Below, piece by piece: positions 19,447 to 27,922 of a stretch of 64,000 bases of DNA. Position numbers and translations under genes: made by a program. The stretch spans positions 436,507 to 500,506 of the forward strand of contig NZ_FQXG01000004.1 of assembly GCF_900129905.1 (NCBI RefSeq), in the 5' to 3' direction. Positions within the stretch are counted from its first letter, which is position 1. Each line of letters begins with the position of its first letter. The notes under the pieces were generated by a model. The model was not told the DNA's origin and searched no databases. It saw only the letters and a list, made by a program, of their open reading frames with translations. Source of the stretch: Ferrimonas marina. GTDB lineage: Bacteria; Pseudomonadota; Gammaproteobacteria; Enterobacterales; Shewanellaceae.

Positions 19447-19515
19447 TCAGCCCGCCCCCAACCTGTCGGTGGTGGTAATCAGGGTAATCTGGGTGTGACG
19501 AACCAGTGTCAACAT
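19447..19515 (-). CDS. thrL: thr operon leader peptide
   Basis: A 22-codon reading frame encodes MLTLVRHTQITL, then ITTTDRLGAG and TGA. It has six threonine and two isoleucine codons, five of the threonines clustered from residue 8 to 16. E. coli ThrL is likewise Thr/Ile-rich and also ends GAG or similar. It is followed by a strong terminator just before thrA. These features identify it as the attenuation leader that senses charged tRNA-Thr and possibly tRNA-Ile. The ribosome site is weak (AGGA about 15 nt upstream). Confidence 0.88.
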   Translation of the reverse strand: MLTLVRHTQITLITTTDRLGAG

Positions 19516-19544
19516 AGTGTTACAACGAATCCTCGAATCAACTG

Positions 19545-19572
19545 GTTATACAGTCGCCAACTTCATTGACAA
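19545..19572 (-). promoter_or_regulatory. Probable promoter of the thr operon
   Basis: On the minus strand TTGTCA (19572-19567) and TATAAC (19550-19545) are 16 bp apart, about 30 bp before thrL. An overlapping TTGACT begins six bases upstream. The promoter lies immediately downstream of the lasT stop codon. Confidence 0.65.
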
Positions 19573-19574
19573 AG

Positions 19575-20261
19575 TCAACGCCTTTCCTTTATCGCGTTTT
19601 CAACATCACCGATAAGCAGATGCAACATTGACACGTCCCGTTGAGACAAGCTGCCCAGGCTATCGGCCAGCCAGCGACGCAGTACGTCGTCTTCTGCCAC
19701 CGCCAAGCGGTCAAGCAGCGCCTGGCTGCGCCCCTTCAGAGCGCGGAACTGATCCGGATCCGCCTCGCTCTCCGCCGTCAGGCTGGCCTGGGAGAACTCG
19801 TAGGCATAGAGCATGATCGCCTGACCCAGGTTGAGCGAGGGATAGGGGTTGGCCAGGGGAATGGTGGTGAGTAGATCCGCCAGGGCCAGGTCGGCGTTGG
19901 ACAGCCCGGAGGCCTCGCAGCCGAACACCAACGCTACCCGCTTTACCGAGCCGGCCAGTGCCTCGACCCGCTTGGCCGCCTCTGCCGGGGTGTGCAGCCG
20001 GCGCTTGTCGCCGCGACGGCGGGCGGTGGTGGCCAGCACCAGATCGACGTCCGCCAGGGCGGCGGCCAGGTCGGGGTAGCTGCCGGCCTGCTCCAGGATC
20101 TCCTGGCTGCCGTGGGCAACCCAGCTGGCCTGCTCCGATTGGTGCACATCCGAGCCGACTACCCGCAGCTGGTCGAAGCCCATGGTATTCATCGCCCGGG
20201 CCGCGGCCCCCACATTCTCGCCCCGCTGCGGGGACACCAGTACAAAAATCAGTTCAGCCAT
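19575..20261 (-). CDS. lasT: TrmJ/LasT-type SPOUT RNA methyltransferase
   Basis: The 228-residue protein has the SpoU/TrmH-fold start FVLVSPQRGENVGAAARAMN, the knot motifs LVFGCEASGLSNADL and TIPLANPYPSLNLGQAIMLY, and a helical C-terminus. It is expected to 2'-O-methylate a tRNA or rRNA using S-adenosylmethionine; the target is not established. E. coli lasT (yjtD) also lies beside thrLABC, and synteny supports the LasT assignment over TrmJ. GGAGGAAGCG precedes the ATG at 20261. Confidence 0.88.
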   Translation of the reverse strand: MAELIFVLVSPQRGENVGAAARAMNTMGFDQLRVVGSDVHQSEQASWVAHGSQEILEQAGSYPDLAAALADVDLVLATTARRRGDKRRLHTPAEAAKRVEALAGSVKRVALVFGCEASGLSNADLALADLLTTIPLANPYPSLNLGQAIMLYAYEFSQASLTAESEADPDQFRALKGRSQALLDRLAVAEDDVLRRWLADSLGSLSQRDVSMLHLLIGDVENAIKERR

Positions 20262-20381
20262 CGCTTCCTCCGTTGGCCACGGAGAGTAACGGGTTTGCGC
20301 CCGGTTGCAAGTCCCGCCCTGCCCCTTGAGACAAATAGTGGTAAGTTAGAGTCATCTGCGATGATTGCAGCAGGAGTGACC

Positions 20382-22079
20382 ATGACAGGATGTTCCCCAA
20401 CGCAGCTGGCCTACCGGATCCTGGCCGGGTTCGATAAACACTACCGCCTCTACACCCGCATCACCCTGGAAGCCAAAGACCGCTTCGCTCGGGCCGACTG
20501 GCCGGCGGTGCAAGCGGCCCAGAAAGCCCGGGTGCGGCTCTACGGCGAGCTGCTCAATGACCAGGTCCGGCTGATGATCCAGCAGCTGGACAAGCCGGTG
20601 ATCTCCACCGAGCTGTGGCGGCAGACTAAGCAGGCCTACAGCGCCCTGCTGCAGGGGCATCCCCAGGCGGAGCTGGCGGAGACCTTCTTCAACTCGGTGT
20701 TCTCCCGCCTGTTTCGTCACCGCGGCCTGAGCAATCAGCACCTCTACCTGCACACCGATGCCCCGCCGCGCCCCGCCTTTGCCCCGGAAAAGCTGTGTCG
20801 GGTGGCCGCCCTGGACGACGGGCCGGAGGGCCTGGTCCGGCTCATCCTGCCCAGCCGCTTTGGCCGCCCCTTCAGCGACATCGAACAGGATGCCCAGAAG
20901 GTGTGGCAGCGGTTGCAGCCACTGATCGCCGAGCATCAGCTGCATACCCTGGAGCTGGTCACCAGCATCTTCTATCGTAACAAGGGTGCCTACCTGGTGG
21001 GCCGACTGGTGGGCCAGCAAGGCTTCCTGCCGCTGGTTCTGCCGATCCGCCACGGCCCGGATGGCCTCTATATCGATGCGGTGCTGACCGAAGAGGACGA
21101 CCTGTCGGTGGTGTTCAGCTTTACCCGCTCCTACTTTATGGTGACGGTGGATCGCCCCTCCCTGCTGGTCAGCTACCTAAAGCAGCTGCTGCCCAACAAG
21201 AGCTGGGCCGAGCTCTACACCGCCATCGGCTTCCAGAAACACGGCAAGACCGAATTCTACCGGCGCTTCCTCCACCACCTGGACCGCAGTGACGATCAGT
21301 TCGTCATCGCCCCCGGCATCAAGGGGATGGTGATGTCGGTGTTTACCCTGCCCTCGATGGATACCGTGTTTAAGGTGATCAAGGACCGCTTCACCCCGCC
21401 CAAGGAGATGACCAAAGAGGAGGTCAAACAGAAGTATGAGCTGGTGAAACAGCACGACCGGGTGGGCCGAATGGCGGATACCCATGAGTTCGCCAACTTT
21501 GTCTTCCCCCGCGAGCGCTTCAGCGAGGAGCTGCTGGAGGAGCTGCAGAAGGTGGCACCTTCGGAGTTGGAGATCGACGATGAGCAGGTGGTGATCCGCC
21601 ACCTCTACGCCGAGCGCAAGATGATCCCGCTCAACCTCTACCTGGAGCAGGCCGATCCGCCGCAACTGGCCCACGCCATCTACGAGTACGGGCTCGCGAT
21701 CAAACAGCTGGCCACCGCCAACATCTTCCCCGGCGACATGCTGTTTAAGAACTTCGGGGTCACCCGACACGGCCGGGTGGTGTTCTACGACTACGACGAG
21801 ATCAGCTACATGACGGAGTGCAACTTCCGGGCGATCCCCAAGCCCCGCACTCCGGAGGATGAGTGGGCAGCGGAGCCCTGGTACTCGGTGGCGCCGATGG
21901 ACGTGTTCCCGGAGGAGTTTGGCTACTTCCTGCTGGGTAAGAAGGAGGTCAAGGCGCTGTTTATGGAGAACCACCAGGACCTGCTGGATCCGGCCTACTG
22001 GCAGGGGCTGCAGGAGGGGATCCGGCAGCAGCGGATCCCGGACTTCTACCCCTATCGACAGGCTTGTCGGCTGCCCTGA
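20382..22079 (+). CDS. aceK: Isocitrate dehydrogenase kinase/phosphatase
   Basis: Switches isocitrate dehydrogenase off and on by phosphorylation, diverting isocitrate into the glyoxylate shunt. The 565-residue product (578 in E. coli) contains the family blocks YRRFLHHLDRSDDQFVIAPG, GIKGMVMSVFTLPSMDTVFK (nucleotide loop and lysine) and the catalytic GRVVFYDYDEISYMTECNF. GCAGGAG precedes the ATG at 20382; the much longer upstream open frame is antisense to lasT and rejected. It stands alone here, without isocitrate lyase or malate synthase genes. Confidence 0.96.
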   Translation: MTGCSPTQLAYRILAGFDKHYRLYTRITLEAKDRFARADWPAVQAAQKARVRLYGELLNDQVRLMIQQLDKPVISTELWRQTKQAYSALLQGHPQAELAETFFNSVFSRLFRHRGLSNQHLYLHTDAPPRPAFAPEKLCRVAALDDGPEGLVRLILPSRFGRPFSDIEQDAQKVWQRLQPLIAEHQLHTLELVTSIFYRNKGAYLVGRLVGQQGFLPLVLPIRHGPDGLYIDAVLTEEDDLSVVFSFTRSYFMVTVDRPSLLVSYLKQLLPNKSWAELYTAIGFQKHGKTEFYRRFLHHLDRSDDQFVIAPGIKGMVMSVFTLPSMDTVFKVIKDRFTPPKEMTKEEVKQKYELVKQHDRVGRMADTHEFANFVFPRERFSEELLEELQKVAPSELEIDDEQVVIRHLYAERKMIPLNLYLEQADPPQLAHAIYEYGLAIKQLATANIFPGDMLFKNFGVTRHGRVVFYDYDEISYMTECNFRAIPKPRTPEDEWAAEPWYSVAPMDVFPEEFGYFLLGKKEVKALFMENHQDLLDPAYWQGLQEGIRQQRIPDFYPYRQACRLP

Positions 22080-22101
22080 GCACATTTTTGCCACAGGATC
22101 G

Positions 22102-22130
22102 TGGCAGCGGACCCGGCGACGGCGTAAGAT
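22102..22130 (+). promoter_or_regulatory. Possible slyD promoter
   Basis: TGGCAG (22102-22107) and TAAGAT (22125-22130) are separated by 17 bp, 30 bp before slyD. Both are moderate matches to sigma-70 elements. Confidence 0.4.
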
Positions 22131-22160
22131 GCCGGTTTTTAGTCCCTTTGGAGTTATCGG

Positions 22161-22742
22161 ATGATCATCGACGCCAATACCGTTGTTACCCTGCACTACC
22201 GTCTGCGCAATGCCGAGGGTGAGCTGCTCGAAGAATCCTTTGGCGCCGAGCCGATGCAGTACCTGCATGGCGCGCAAAACATGATCCCCGGGCTGGAGAA
22301 GCAGCTGACCGGCAAGCAGGTTGGTGACAGCTTCAAAGCTGACGTCGAGGCGGCGGAAGCCTATGGTGAATACGAGCAGGGCCTGGTGCAGGCAGTGCCG
22401 CTGAGCGCCTTCGAAGGGGTTGAGGATATCGTCCCGGGCATGCGCTTTATCGCCGAGACCGATGTCGGTCCGCGCCCGGTAGTAGTCACCGAGGTGCAGG
22501 ACGAGAACGTAATCGTTGACGGTAACCACCCGATGGCAGGCCAGTCCCTGCATTTCGAGGTTGAGGTGACCGAGGTGCGCGCTGCCACCGAAGAGGAGCT
22601 GGCTCATGGCCACGTTCACGCGGCCGGCGGTTGCTGTGGCGGTGGCTGCGGCAGCAAAGAGGAAGCGGACCACGAGTGCTGCGGTGGCAGCGGTGAGTGC
22701 GCCAAGGGCGACGACTGCTGCGGCGGCCACGGCCACCACTAA
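22161..22742 (+). CDS. slyD: FKBP-type peptidyl-prolyl isomerase SlyD
   Basis: Cytoplasmic prolyl isomerase, chaperone and nickel-binding protein that helps hydrogenase maturation in enterics. The 193-residue product has the split FKBP domain (HYRLRNAEGELLEESF; AQNMIPGLEKQLTGKQVGD), an insert-in-flap chaperone domain, and VDGNHPMAGQSLHFEVEV. From about residue 150 a metal-binding tail follows, with repeated CCGG clusters, further Cys/His residues and a final GGHGHH. The tail is typical of SlyD and shows metal binding is retained. Its own terminator follows. Confidence 0.96.
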   Translation: MIIDANTVVTLHYRLRNAEGELLEESFGAEPMQYLHGAQNMIPGLEKQLTGKQVGDSFKADVEAAEAYGEYEQGLVQAVPLSAFEGVEDIVPGMRFIAETDVGPRPVVVTEVQDENVIVDGNHPMAGQSLHFEVEVTEVRAATEEELAHGHVHAAGGCCGGGCGSKEEADHECCGGSGECAKGDDCCGGHGHH

Positions 22743-22760
22743 GCGGCCAGCGCGCTCAAC

Positions 22761-22785
22761 AGCCCGTCTCCGGACGGGCTTTTTT
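22761..22785 (+). terminator. Intrinsic terminator of slyD
   Basis: AGCCCGTC and GACGGGCT pair and are followed by TTTTT. Confidence 0.9.
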
Positions 22786-22809
22786 GTGGCTTAACGACGA
22801 GGAAGCGGC

Positions 22810-23022
22810 ATGAACCGCAAGAAGAAGGTCAAACAAACCCTGCTGAAAAAGGCGAAGAAGGCCAATGCCAAGCTGCGCCACAGCAACAAACCCAAGTACA
22901 TCAGCAAGGCCGACCGGGCCCTGCTGGAACAAACGGAAGCGAGCGAAAGTCCGAGTCAGCCCGAGGGCCCCAACGAGGTAGCTAGCAAGGTAGCCAGCGA
23001 GGAGCCCGGCGACAAAGCGTGA
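22810..23022 (+). CDS. DUF2986 family small basic protein
   Basis: The 70-residue protein begins MNRKKKVKQTLLKKAKKANA and contains SNKPKYISKADRALLEQ, the DUF2986 pattern found in Shewanella/Vibrio-type bacteria. The N-terminal half is very basic and the C-terminal half acidic and low-complexity (SESPSQPEGPNEVASKVASE). GAGGAAGCGGC precedes the ATG. Function is unknown; a nucleic-acid or ribosome role is plausible from charge only. Confidence 0.78.
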   Translation: MNRKKKVKQTLLKKAKKANAKLRHSNKPKYISKADRALLEQTEASESPSQPEGPNEVASKVASEEPGDKA

Positions 23023-23110
23023 TCATGATCCCAATCCGCTGGGCCGGGCGCGACATCCTGCCGAAATGACGCATCCTATGCGCCGTCGCGCTGTGAGATT
23101 GGGAGTCGCT

Positions 23111-23473
23111 ATGGAGTTGTTGTTGGGGTTTGCCGGCTTGATCGGCCTGTGGTTGCTGGGGGAGGGCTTAAGCGAGCTCCTCTCCCTGCCGATCCCAGGC
23201 TCGGTGATCGGTATGCTGCTGCTATTTATCGGCCTGGTCATTCGCGGCCGGGAGCCGCAGGCGATCACCCAGGCCAGCGACGGCTTACTGCGCTACCTCG
23301 GCCTGCTATTCGTGCCCGCCGGGGTGGGCCTGATGGTCTACATCGAACTGATCAAAGAGGCCTGGTTGCCCGCCACCGTCGCCATCCTGCTGGCCACACT
23401 GATCACCCTGCTCAGCTCCGCCGGTGCCATGACCCTGGCCAAACGCTGGGGCAAGGACAACCACGATGCTTGA
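23111..23473 (+). CDS. CidA/LrgA family holin-like membrane protein
   Basis: The 120-residue protein has four hydrophobic segments and the family motif LSLPIPGSVIGMLLLFIGLV. It is thought to form small membrane pores or take part in murein hydrolase or pyruvate/overflow-metabolite export with LrgB/CidB partners. The ATG at 23111 has GGGAG at good spacing, so the earlier in-frame start at 23066 is less likely. The end overlaps the lrgB-like gene by 8 bp. Confidence 0.88.
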   Translation: MELLLGFAGLIGLWLLGEGLSELLSLPIPGSVIGMLLLFIGLVIRGREPQAITQASDGLLRYLGLLFVPAGVGLMVYIELIKEAWLPATVAILLATLITLLSSAGAMTLAKRWGKDNHDA

Positions 23474-24167
23474 AATTCTTGTCAGCCTGCCGGGCTTCGC
23501 CCTGGTAATCACCCTGCTGGCGTTCTGCCTGGGTCAGGTGGTGCAACAACGCGCCGGTAACCACCCTCTGCTCAATCCCGTCACCTTTGCCATGGTGGTG
23601 CTGATCAGCCTACTACTGCTGCTGGAGATCCCCTACGAGGACTACTTCCAGGACGCCCAGTTTATCCACTTCCTGCTGGGCCCGGCCACGGTGGCGCTGG
23701 CGGTACCGCTGTATCGACAGCTGCCGCTACTGAAGCGGCTGTGGCTACCGATCCTTTCCAGTATCGTGATTGCCGTCTCCGCCACCGCGCTGGGTGCAGC
23801 CTACCTGGGCAAGGCGCTGGGGATGCCCGAGGCGATGAGCCAGTCGATGACCATGAAGTCGGTGACCATCCCCGTCGCCATGGGGATCAGCGATAAGATC
23901 GGCATGATGACCTCGATGACCATCCTGTTTGTGATGATCACCGGCAACCTGGGCAGCATTATCGGTAGCGGCGTGCTGCGCCGGGTCGGCGTCACCGATC
24001 CCAAGGTAGTGGGGCTGGCCCTGGGCGCCACCTCCCACGGTCAAGGCGCCGCCACCGCCTTTCAGCTGCACCCGGAAGCCGGCGCCTTTGCCGGCCTGGC
24101 AATGGCACTGACCGCAATCACCGCCTCTTTGCTGGTGCCGGCCTTCTTCGCTCTTGGGTGGTTGTAG
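23466..24167 (+). CDS. LrgB/CidB family membrane protein
   Basis: The 233-residue protein is almost entirely transmembrane. It has the LrgB core motifs NPVTFAMVVLISLLLL, FLLGPATVALAVPLYRQ, MTMKSVTIPVAMGIS and the C-terminal GLALGATSHGQGAATAFQ. It is co-translated with the upstream CidA/LrgA-like gene and the pair probably acts together. No regulator gene (LysR or LytSR type) lies beside it. Confidence 0.9.
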   Translation: MLEILVSLPGFALVITLLAFCLGQVVQQRAGNHPLLNPVTFAMVVLISLLLLLEIPYEDYFQDAQFIHFLLGPATVALAVPLYRQLPLLKRLWLPILSSIVIAVSATALGAAYLGKALGMPEAMSQSMTMKSVTIPVAMGISDKIGMMTSMTILFVMITGNLGSIIGSGVLRRVGVTDPKVVGLALGATSHGQGAATAFQLHPEAGAFAGLAMALTAITASLLVPAFFALGWL

Positions 24168-24259
24168 CCTTGCCAACAACACCCAAAGGGGTTTCATCCC
24201 GCTTGAATCCCCTCTGCCTCCTAGGGCAGTGAAAGTCCCAGTGGTGGCTAATCACCTAC

Positions 24260-24290
24260 AAAAAAGCAGCGCCTCAGCGCTGCTTTTTTT
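24260..24290. terminator. Bidirectional terminator, lrgB-like / pgpA
   Basis: AAAAAAGCAGCGC and GCGCTGCTTTTTTT form a long stem with A/T runs on both sides, between convergent genes. Confidence 0.92.
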
Positions 24291-24302
24291 AACCCCGGTG
24301 AA

Positions 24303-24779
24303 TTACACCAGGAAATAGGCGGCCAGTTGGATCACCCCGAGGGCGAAGATCCCCGCCAGGATGTCATCCACCATGATGCCAAAGCCACCGTGGACATGAC
24401 GGTCAAGCAGCTTGATGGGCCAGGGCTTCAAGATATCGAAGAAGCGGAAGGCGACAAAGGCGGCGACGATCCAGACCCAGCCGGCGGGCAAGCAGATCAT
24501 GGCGATCAGCATCCCCACCACCTCGTCCCAGACGATGGCCGGATGGTCATGCTCACCCATGTCCTCGGCGGTCTTACCGCACAGGTAGATCCCCACCAGG
24601 CTCATCACCACCAGGGTGCCGATGTAGAGCGGCAGCGACCAGTCCATCATCAGCCAGAAGAATGGCAACGCTGCCAGGGTACCAAAGGTACCCGGGGCCT
24701 TGGGGGCCAGGCCCAAACCAAAACCCAATGCCAGGAAATGCACCGGATTGCGCATCCGGATCCCGGTCAGTCGACTCAT
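24303..24779 (-). CDS. pgpA: Phosphatidylglycerophosphatase A
   Basis: Inner-membrane enzyme that dephosphorylates phosphatidylglycerophosphate to phosphatidylglycerol. The 158-residue product has LGFGLGLAPKAPGTFGTLAA, IVWDEVVGMLIAM and FRFFDILKPWPI with VHGGFGIMVDDILAG, the acidic and basic residues of the family's active site. The start overlaps the thiL stop (ATGA). It is the last gene of the rib-nusB-thiL group. Confidence 0.96.
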   Translation of the reverse strand: MSRLTGIRMRNPVHFLALGFGLGLAPKAPGTFGTLAALPFFWLMMDWSLPLYIGTLVVMSLVGIYLCGKTAEDMGEHDHPAIVWDEVVGMLIAMICLPAGWVWIVAAFVAFRFFDILKPWPIKLLDRHVHGGFGIMVDDILAGIFALGVIQLAAYFLV

Positions 24780-25747
24780 ACTGCGTCCTTAAAATGGTTG
24801 TAGCCGGACAACGTCAGCTCCACCGGCTCGCCCTCTCGACGAAACTGGATGCCGCTGCCGTTGGTGATCTGGCCGATGCAGTGGTACGAAGTCCCCGCTT
24901 CCGACATGGCGGTGGCCAGGGCCCCCTTCTGTGCCTCGGGCACGGTAAACAGCAGCTCGTAGTCCTCGCCGCCGGCCAGGGCCAGTTGCAGCGCCTGCTC
25001 CGGCTCCACCACGCTTTTCAGCGAGGCGGAGATGGGGATCTGGTCCAGCTCCACCACCGCGCCCACACCGGAGGCGGTAAGGATGTGGCTCAGATCCGTG
25101 GCCAGGCCGTCGGACAGGTCCAAGCAGCTGGAGGCCAGGTTGCGCAGGGCGCGCCCCGCCAGCATCTTGGGCCGGGGCCGCAGGTGCTTGTTCACCAGCG
25201 GGCGGCGCAGAGGGGATGGCAGCTGCAGCTCATCCTGCAGGCACATCAACCCGGCGGCGCTGTCACCTAAGGTGCCGGTAACGAACAGCCAGTCGCCGAC
25301 CCGGGCGCCGGCTCGATAGAGGATACGACCCGCCGGCGCCTGGCCGTGCATTGTGATGGTCAGGCTCAGCGGACCACGGGTGGTGTCACCGCCGACCAGT
25401 GCCAGCCCATAGTACTGGCAGATCTCGAACAGGCTGGCGGAAAACGCCTCCAGCCACTCCTCATCCGCCTCAGGCAGGGTGATGGCCAGGGTCATCCAGG
25501 CGGGCTCAGCCCCCATGGCCGCCAGGTCACTCAGGTTGACCGCCACCGCCTTGTAGGCCAAGTCCCCCGGTTCGATGTCCGGTAGGAAATGCACCCCGGA
25601 GACCAAGGTATCGGTGGAGACCAGTAACTGATTGCCTTCCGGCAGCTTCAATACCGCGGCGTCGTCACCGACACCACAGATCACGTCCTTGCGCTGATTG
25701 GGGCGGGTAAAATAGCGCTTAATGATGGAAAATTCACCAGTTCCCAT
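24776..25747 (-). CDS. thiL: Thiamine-monophosphate kinase
   Basis: Phosphorylates thiamine monophosphate to the active diphosphate. The 323-residue product begins MGTGEFSIIKRYFTRPNQRK, with GVGDDAAVLKLPEGNQLLVS, TDTLVSGVHFL, VNLSDLAAMGAEP and VGGDTTRG carrying the Mg-ATP aspartates. The start at the ATG at 25747 matches family N-termini. It is coupled to pgpA by a 4 bp overlap and follows nusB after 51 bp, the classic proteobacterial order. Confidence 0.97.
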   Translation of the reverse strand: MGTGEFSIIKRYFTRPNQRKDVICGVGDDAAVLKLPEGNQLLVSTDTLVSGVHFLPDIEPGDLAYKAVAVNLSDLAAMGAEPAWMTLAITLPEADEEWLEAFSASLFEICQYYGLALVGGDTTRGPLSLTITMHGQAPAGRILYRAGARVGDWLFVTGTLGDSAAGLMCLQDELQLPSPLRRPLVNKHLRPRPKMLAGRALRNLASSCLDLSDGLATDLSHILTASGVGAVVELDQIPISASLKSVVEPEQALQLALAGGEDYELLFTVPEAQKGALATAMSEAGTSYHCIGQITNGSGIQFRREGEPVELTLSGYNHFKDAV

Positions 25748-25798
25748 AACGTAATGCGGCCACATGTTGTGGCCGCTCTCCTTGTCTTCGCTGTCCGC

Positions 25799-26209
25799 TT
25801 AGCGGTTGATCGAGATCGCCAGCTTATCCAGTACGCCGTTAACGAACTTGTGGCTTTCCTCGGCACCAAACACCTTGGCCAGCTCAATCGCTTCGTTAAT
25901 AGCAACCTTATAAGGGACATCATCCCGGTGCATCAGTTCAAACGCACCCAGGCGCAGGATCGCCAGCTCCAGTTGGTCCACCTCTTCCACCAGGCGAGCC
26001 AGGTTGGGCTTCAGCTTGGCATCCAGGGTGCTGGCCTGGGCACTCACCCCGGACAGCAGCTCACGGAAGTAGGCGACGTCTGCGCCGTCGGTGTCCTGCT
26101 CGGACAAAAATTCATGCTCGATGTCGGCGATGGCGTTGCCGCTCATCTGCCAGGAGTAGATGGCCTGCACCGCCAGTTGGCGGGCTTTACGACGCTCGGA
26201 AGGCTTCAC
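25799..26209 (-). CDS. nusB: Transcription antitermination factor NusB
   Basis: Binds boxA RNA with S10 (NusE) for rRNA antitermination. The 136-residue product has [39 protein letters not shown] and [14 protein letters not shown], matching E. coli NusB throughout. The start is GTG at 26209, preceded by GGAG at 7 nt, which aligns with the E. coli initiator; an in-frame TTG four codons upstream is less likely. It lies 12 bp after ribH. Confidence 0.97.
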   Translation of the reverse strand: MKPSERRKARQLAVQAIYSWQMSGNAIADIEHEFLSEQDTDGADVAYFRELLSGVSAQASTLDAKLKPNLARLVEEVDQLELAILRLGAFELMHRDDVPYKVAINEAIELAKVFGAEESHKFVNGVLDKLAISINR

Positions 26210-26221
26210 ACAATTCTCCAA

Positions 26222-26698
26222 TCAGGCTTCGTCAGCCAGATGGTTTAGGACATTGACCATCTCCAGCGCGCCCAGGGCAGCTTCACCGCCCTTGTTACCA
26301 GCTTTGGTACCGGCACGCTCGATGGCCTGCTCAATAGTGTCAGTGGTCAATACCCCGAAGGAGACCGGAGTATCAAACTCCAGCATCACCTGGGCCAGTC
26401 CTTTGTTACATTCACCGGCGACAAAGTCGAAATGCGGGGTGCCGCCACGGATCACTGCGCCCAGCGCAATGATGGCGTCGTACTTCCCGCTGGCTGCCAC
26501 CCGGCGCGCGGCCAGGGGCAGTTCGAAGGCACCAGGTACCCGCACCACAGTGAGGTCTTCCTCGTTCACCTGGCCAAAGCGCTTAAGGGTGTCAACGGCA
26601 CCCTCCAGCAGGCTGTCCACGATGAAGCTGTTAAAGCGAGATACCACCAAAGCGATCTTAGCGCCTTTGGCCTCGATGTTGCCTTCGATTACCTTCAT
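26222..26698 (-). CDS. ribH: 6,7-dimethyl-8-ribityllumazine synthase
   Basis: Condenses dihydroxybutanone phosphate with the ribityl-uracil intermediate in riboflavin synthesis. The 158-residue product has [51 protein letters not shown] with its catalytic His, and [20 protein letters not shown]. The start is set at the ATG at 26698 (MKVIEGN), as in family members; an ATG four codons upstream is possible. An extended -10-like element lies about 55 bp upstream. Confidence 0.96.
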   Translation of the reverse strand: MKVIEGNIEAKGAKIALVVSRFNSFIVDSLLEGAVDTLKRFGQVNEEDLTVVRVPGAFELPLAARRVAASGKYDAIIALGAVIRGGTPHFDFVAGECNKGLAQVMLEFDTPVSFGVLTTDTIEQAIERAGTKAGNKGGEAALGALEMVNVLNHLADEA

Positions 26699-26750
26699 TT
26701 CTCTATCCATTTCTTTCACATGGGCCAGCAGGGCCCAAAAAAGTTGCCGT

Positions 26751-26759
26751 ATGATAGCA
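26751..26759 (-). promoter_or_regulatory. Possible extended -10 promoter before ribH
   Basis: The minus strand reads TGCTATCAT, an extended -10 match (TGnTATAAT), in the 106 bp gap between ribBX and ribH. It would allow ribH-nusB-thiL-pgpA to be transcribed separately from the upstream rib genes. Confidence 0.45.
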
Positions 26760-26804
26760 CAGGGTCGCTGCAATAGGAGGGTTCAAATCCCCAGCGACTG
26801 CCCG

Positions 26805-27908
26805 TTACTGATCAATGTATTCGGTGACCTCCAGGCCGAAGCCTGAGAGGGAGTGATAGCGTTTCTGGCTCGACAGCAGACGCATCCGCCCGACCCCCAG
26901 ATCCGCCAAAATCTGTGACCCGACACCGACGGTGCGAGTCGCGCCTTCCGGCCGTTTGCTGGCCAGCTGCTCACCGGCCTGCTCGGCGGCGAAGCGCTTC
27001 AGTTGGCCCAGCAGTGATTCGGTACTGAGTTCACGACCCAGCAGAACCATTACCCCACCCTCTTCGGCGATGCGCGCCATCGCCTTGTCCAACGGCCAGT
27101 TGGGGGTGCCGTTGAGGGTCGCTTGCAGCAGATCCCGGGTGGGATCGGTCAGGTGCACCCGCACCAGGCAGTTGTCGCTGACCTCACCCTTCACCAGCGC
27201 CACGTGCAGCTGGTTGTCGATGGTGTCGCGGTAGGCGGTCAACTGGAACTCACCATGGCGGGTCGGCAGGGTGCACTGGGTCTCCCGCACGATGGTGGTC
27301 TCGTTGTGATTGCGGTACTCGATCAGATCGGCAATGGTGCCCATCTTGAGGTTGTGCTTGGCAGCGAACTCCTCGAGCTGAGGGCGACGGGCCATGGTGC
27401 CGTCCTCGTTGAGGATCTCGACGATAACCGCGGCGGAGCCAAAGCCCGCCAACCGGGCCAGATCCACCGAGGCTTCGGTGTGGCCGGCGCGGTTAAGCAC
27501 CCCGCCATCCATCGCCCGCAACGGGAAGATGTGACCCGGCTGGACCAAGTCCTGCGGCCCGGCGCCCTTGGCCACCGCCGCCTGAATAGTGCGGGCCCGA
27601 TCGCCGGCGGAGATCCCGGTGGTCACCCCCTCTGCCGCCTCGATGGAGACGGTAAAGGCGGTACCGTACTGTTCGGTATTGTTGCTGACCATCTGGTGCA
27701 GGCCCAGCCGGTCGCAGCGCTCGGCGCTCATCGGCAGGCAGATCAGGCCGCGACCGTGGGTCGCCATAAAGTTGATCGCCTCCGGGGTCACCGCCTCGGC
27801 GGCCATGATCAGGTCGCCCTCGTTCTCCCGATCCTCATCGTCCATCAGGATCACCATCTTGCCCTGGCGAATGTCCTCGATGATCTCTTCAATGCGGTTC
27901 AGCGCCAT
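26805..27908 (-). CDS. ribBX: RibBX: dihydroxybutanone-phosphate synthase with degenerate GTP cyclohydrolase II domain
   Basis: The 367-residue product has an intact N-terminal RibB domain (about 1-200) with [56 protein letters not shown] and [20 protein letters not shown]. The C-terminal half aligns with RibA but lacks its catalytic core: where GCH II has SECLTGD...RCDCG, this protein reads [20 protein letters not shown], with no zinc cysteines. This is the RibBX variant known from Shewanella-type proteobacteria, which retains dihydroxybutanone-phosphate synthase only. A true ribA must lie elsewhere. It starts 14 bp after ribE. Confidence 0.93.
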   Translation of the reverse strand: MALNRIEEIIEDIRQGKMVILMDDEDRENEGDLIMAAEAVTPEAINFMATHGRGLICLPMSAERCDRLGLHQMVSNNTEQYGTAFTVSIEAAEGVTTGISAGDRARTIQAAVAKGAGPQDLVQPGHIFPLRAMDGGVLNRAGHTEASVDLARLAGFGSAAVIVEILNEDGTMARRPQLEEFAAKHNLKMGTIADLIEYRNHNETTIVRETQCTLPTRHGEFQLTAYRDTIDNQLHVALVKGEVSDNCLVRVHLTDPTRDLLQATLNGTPNWPLDKAMARIAEEGGVMVLLGRELSTESLLGQLKRFAAEQAGEQLASKRPEGATRTVGVGSQILADLGVGRMRLLSSQKRYHSLSGFGLEVTEYIDQ

Positions 27909-27922
27909 CCTGTTCAGTTCCT

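Noticed and set aside
19992..20381. Long N-terminal extension of aceK
   Set aside because: The extension is antisense to lasT, has no AceK homology, and a good ribosome site precedes the ATG at 20382.
26699..26804. FMN riboswitch before the riboflavin genes
   Set aside because: The 106 bp gap before ribH and the 14 bp gap before ribBX contain no RFN-type core; the gaps are also too short.
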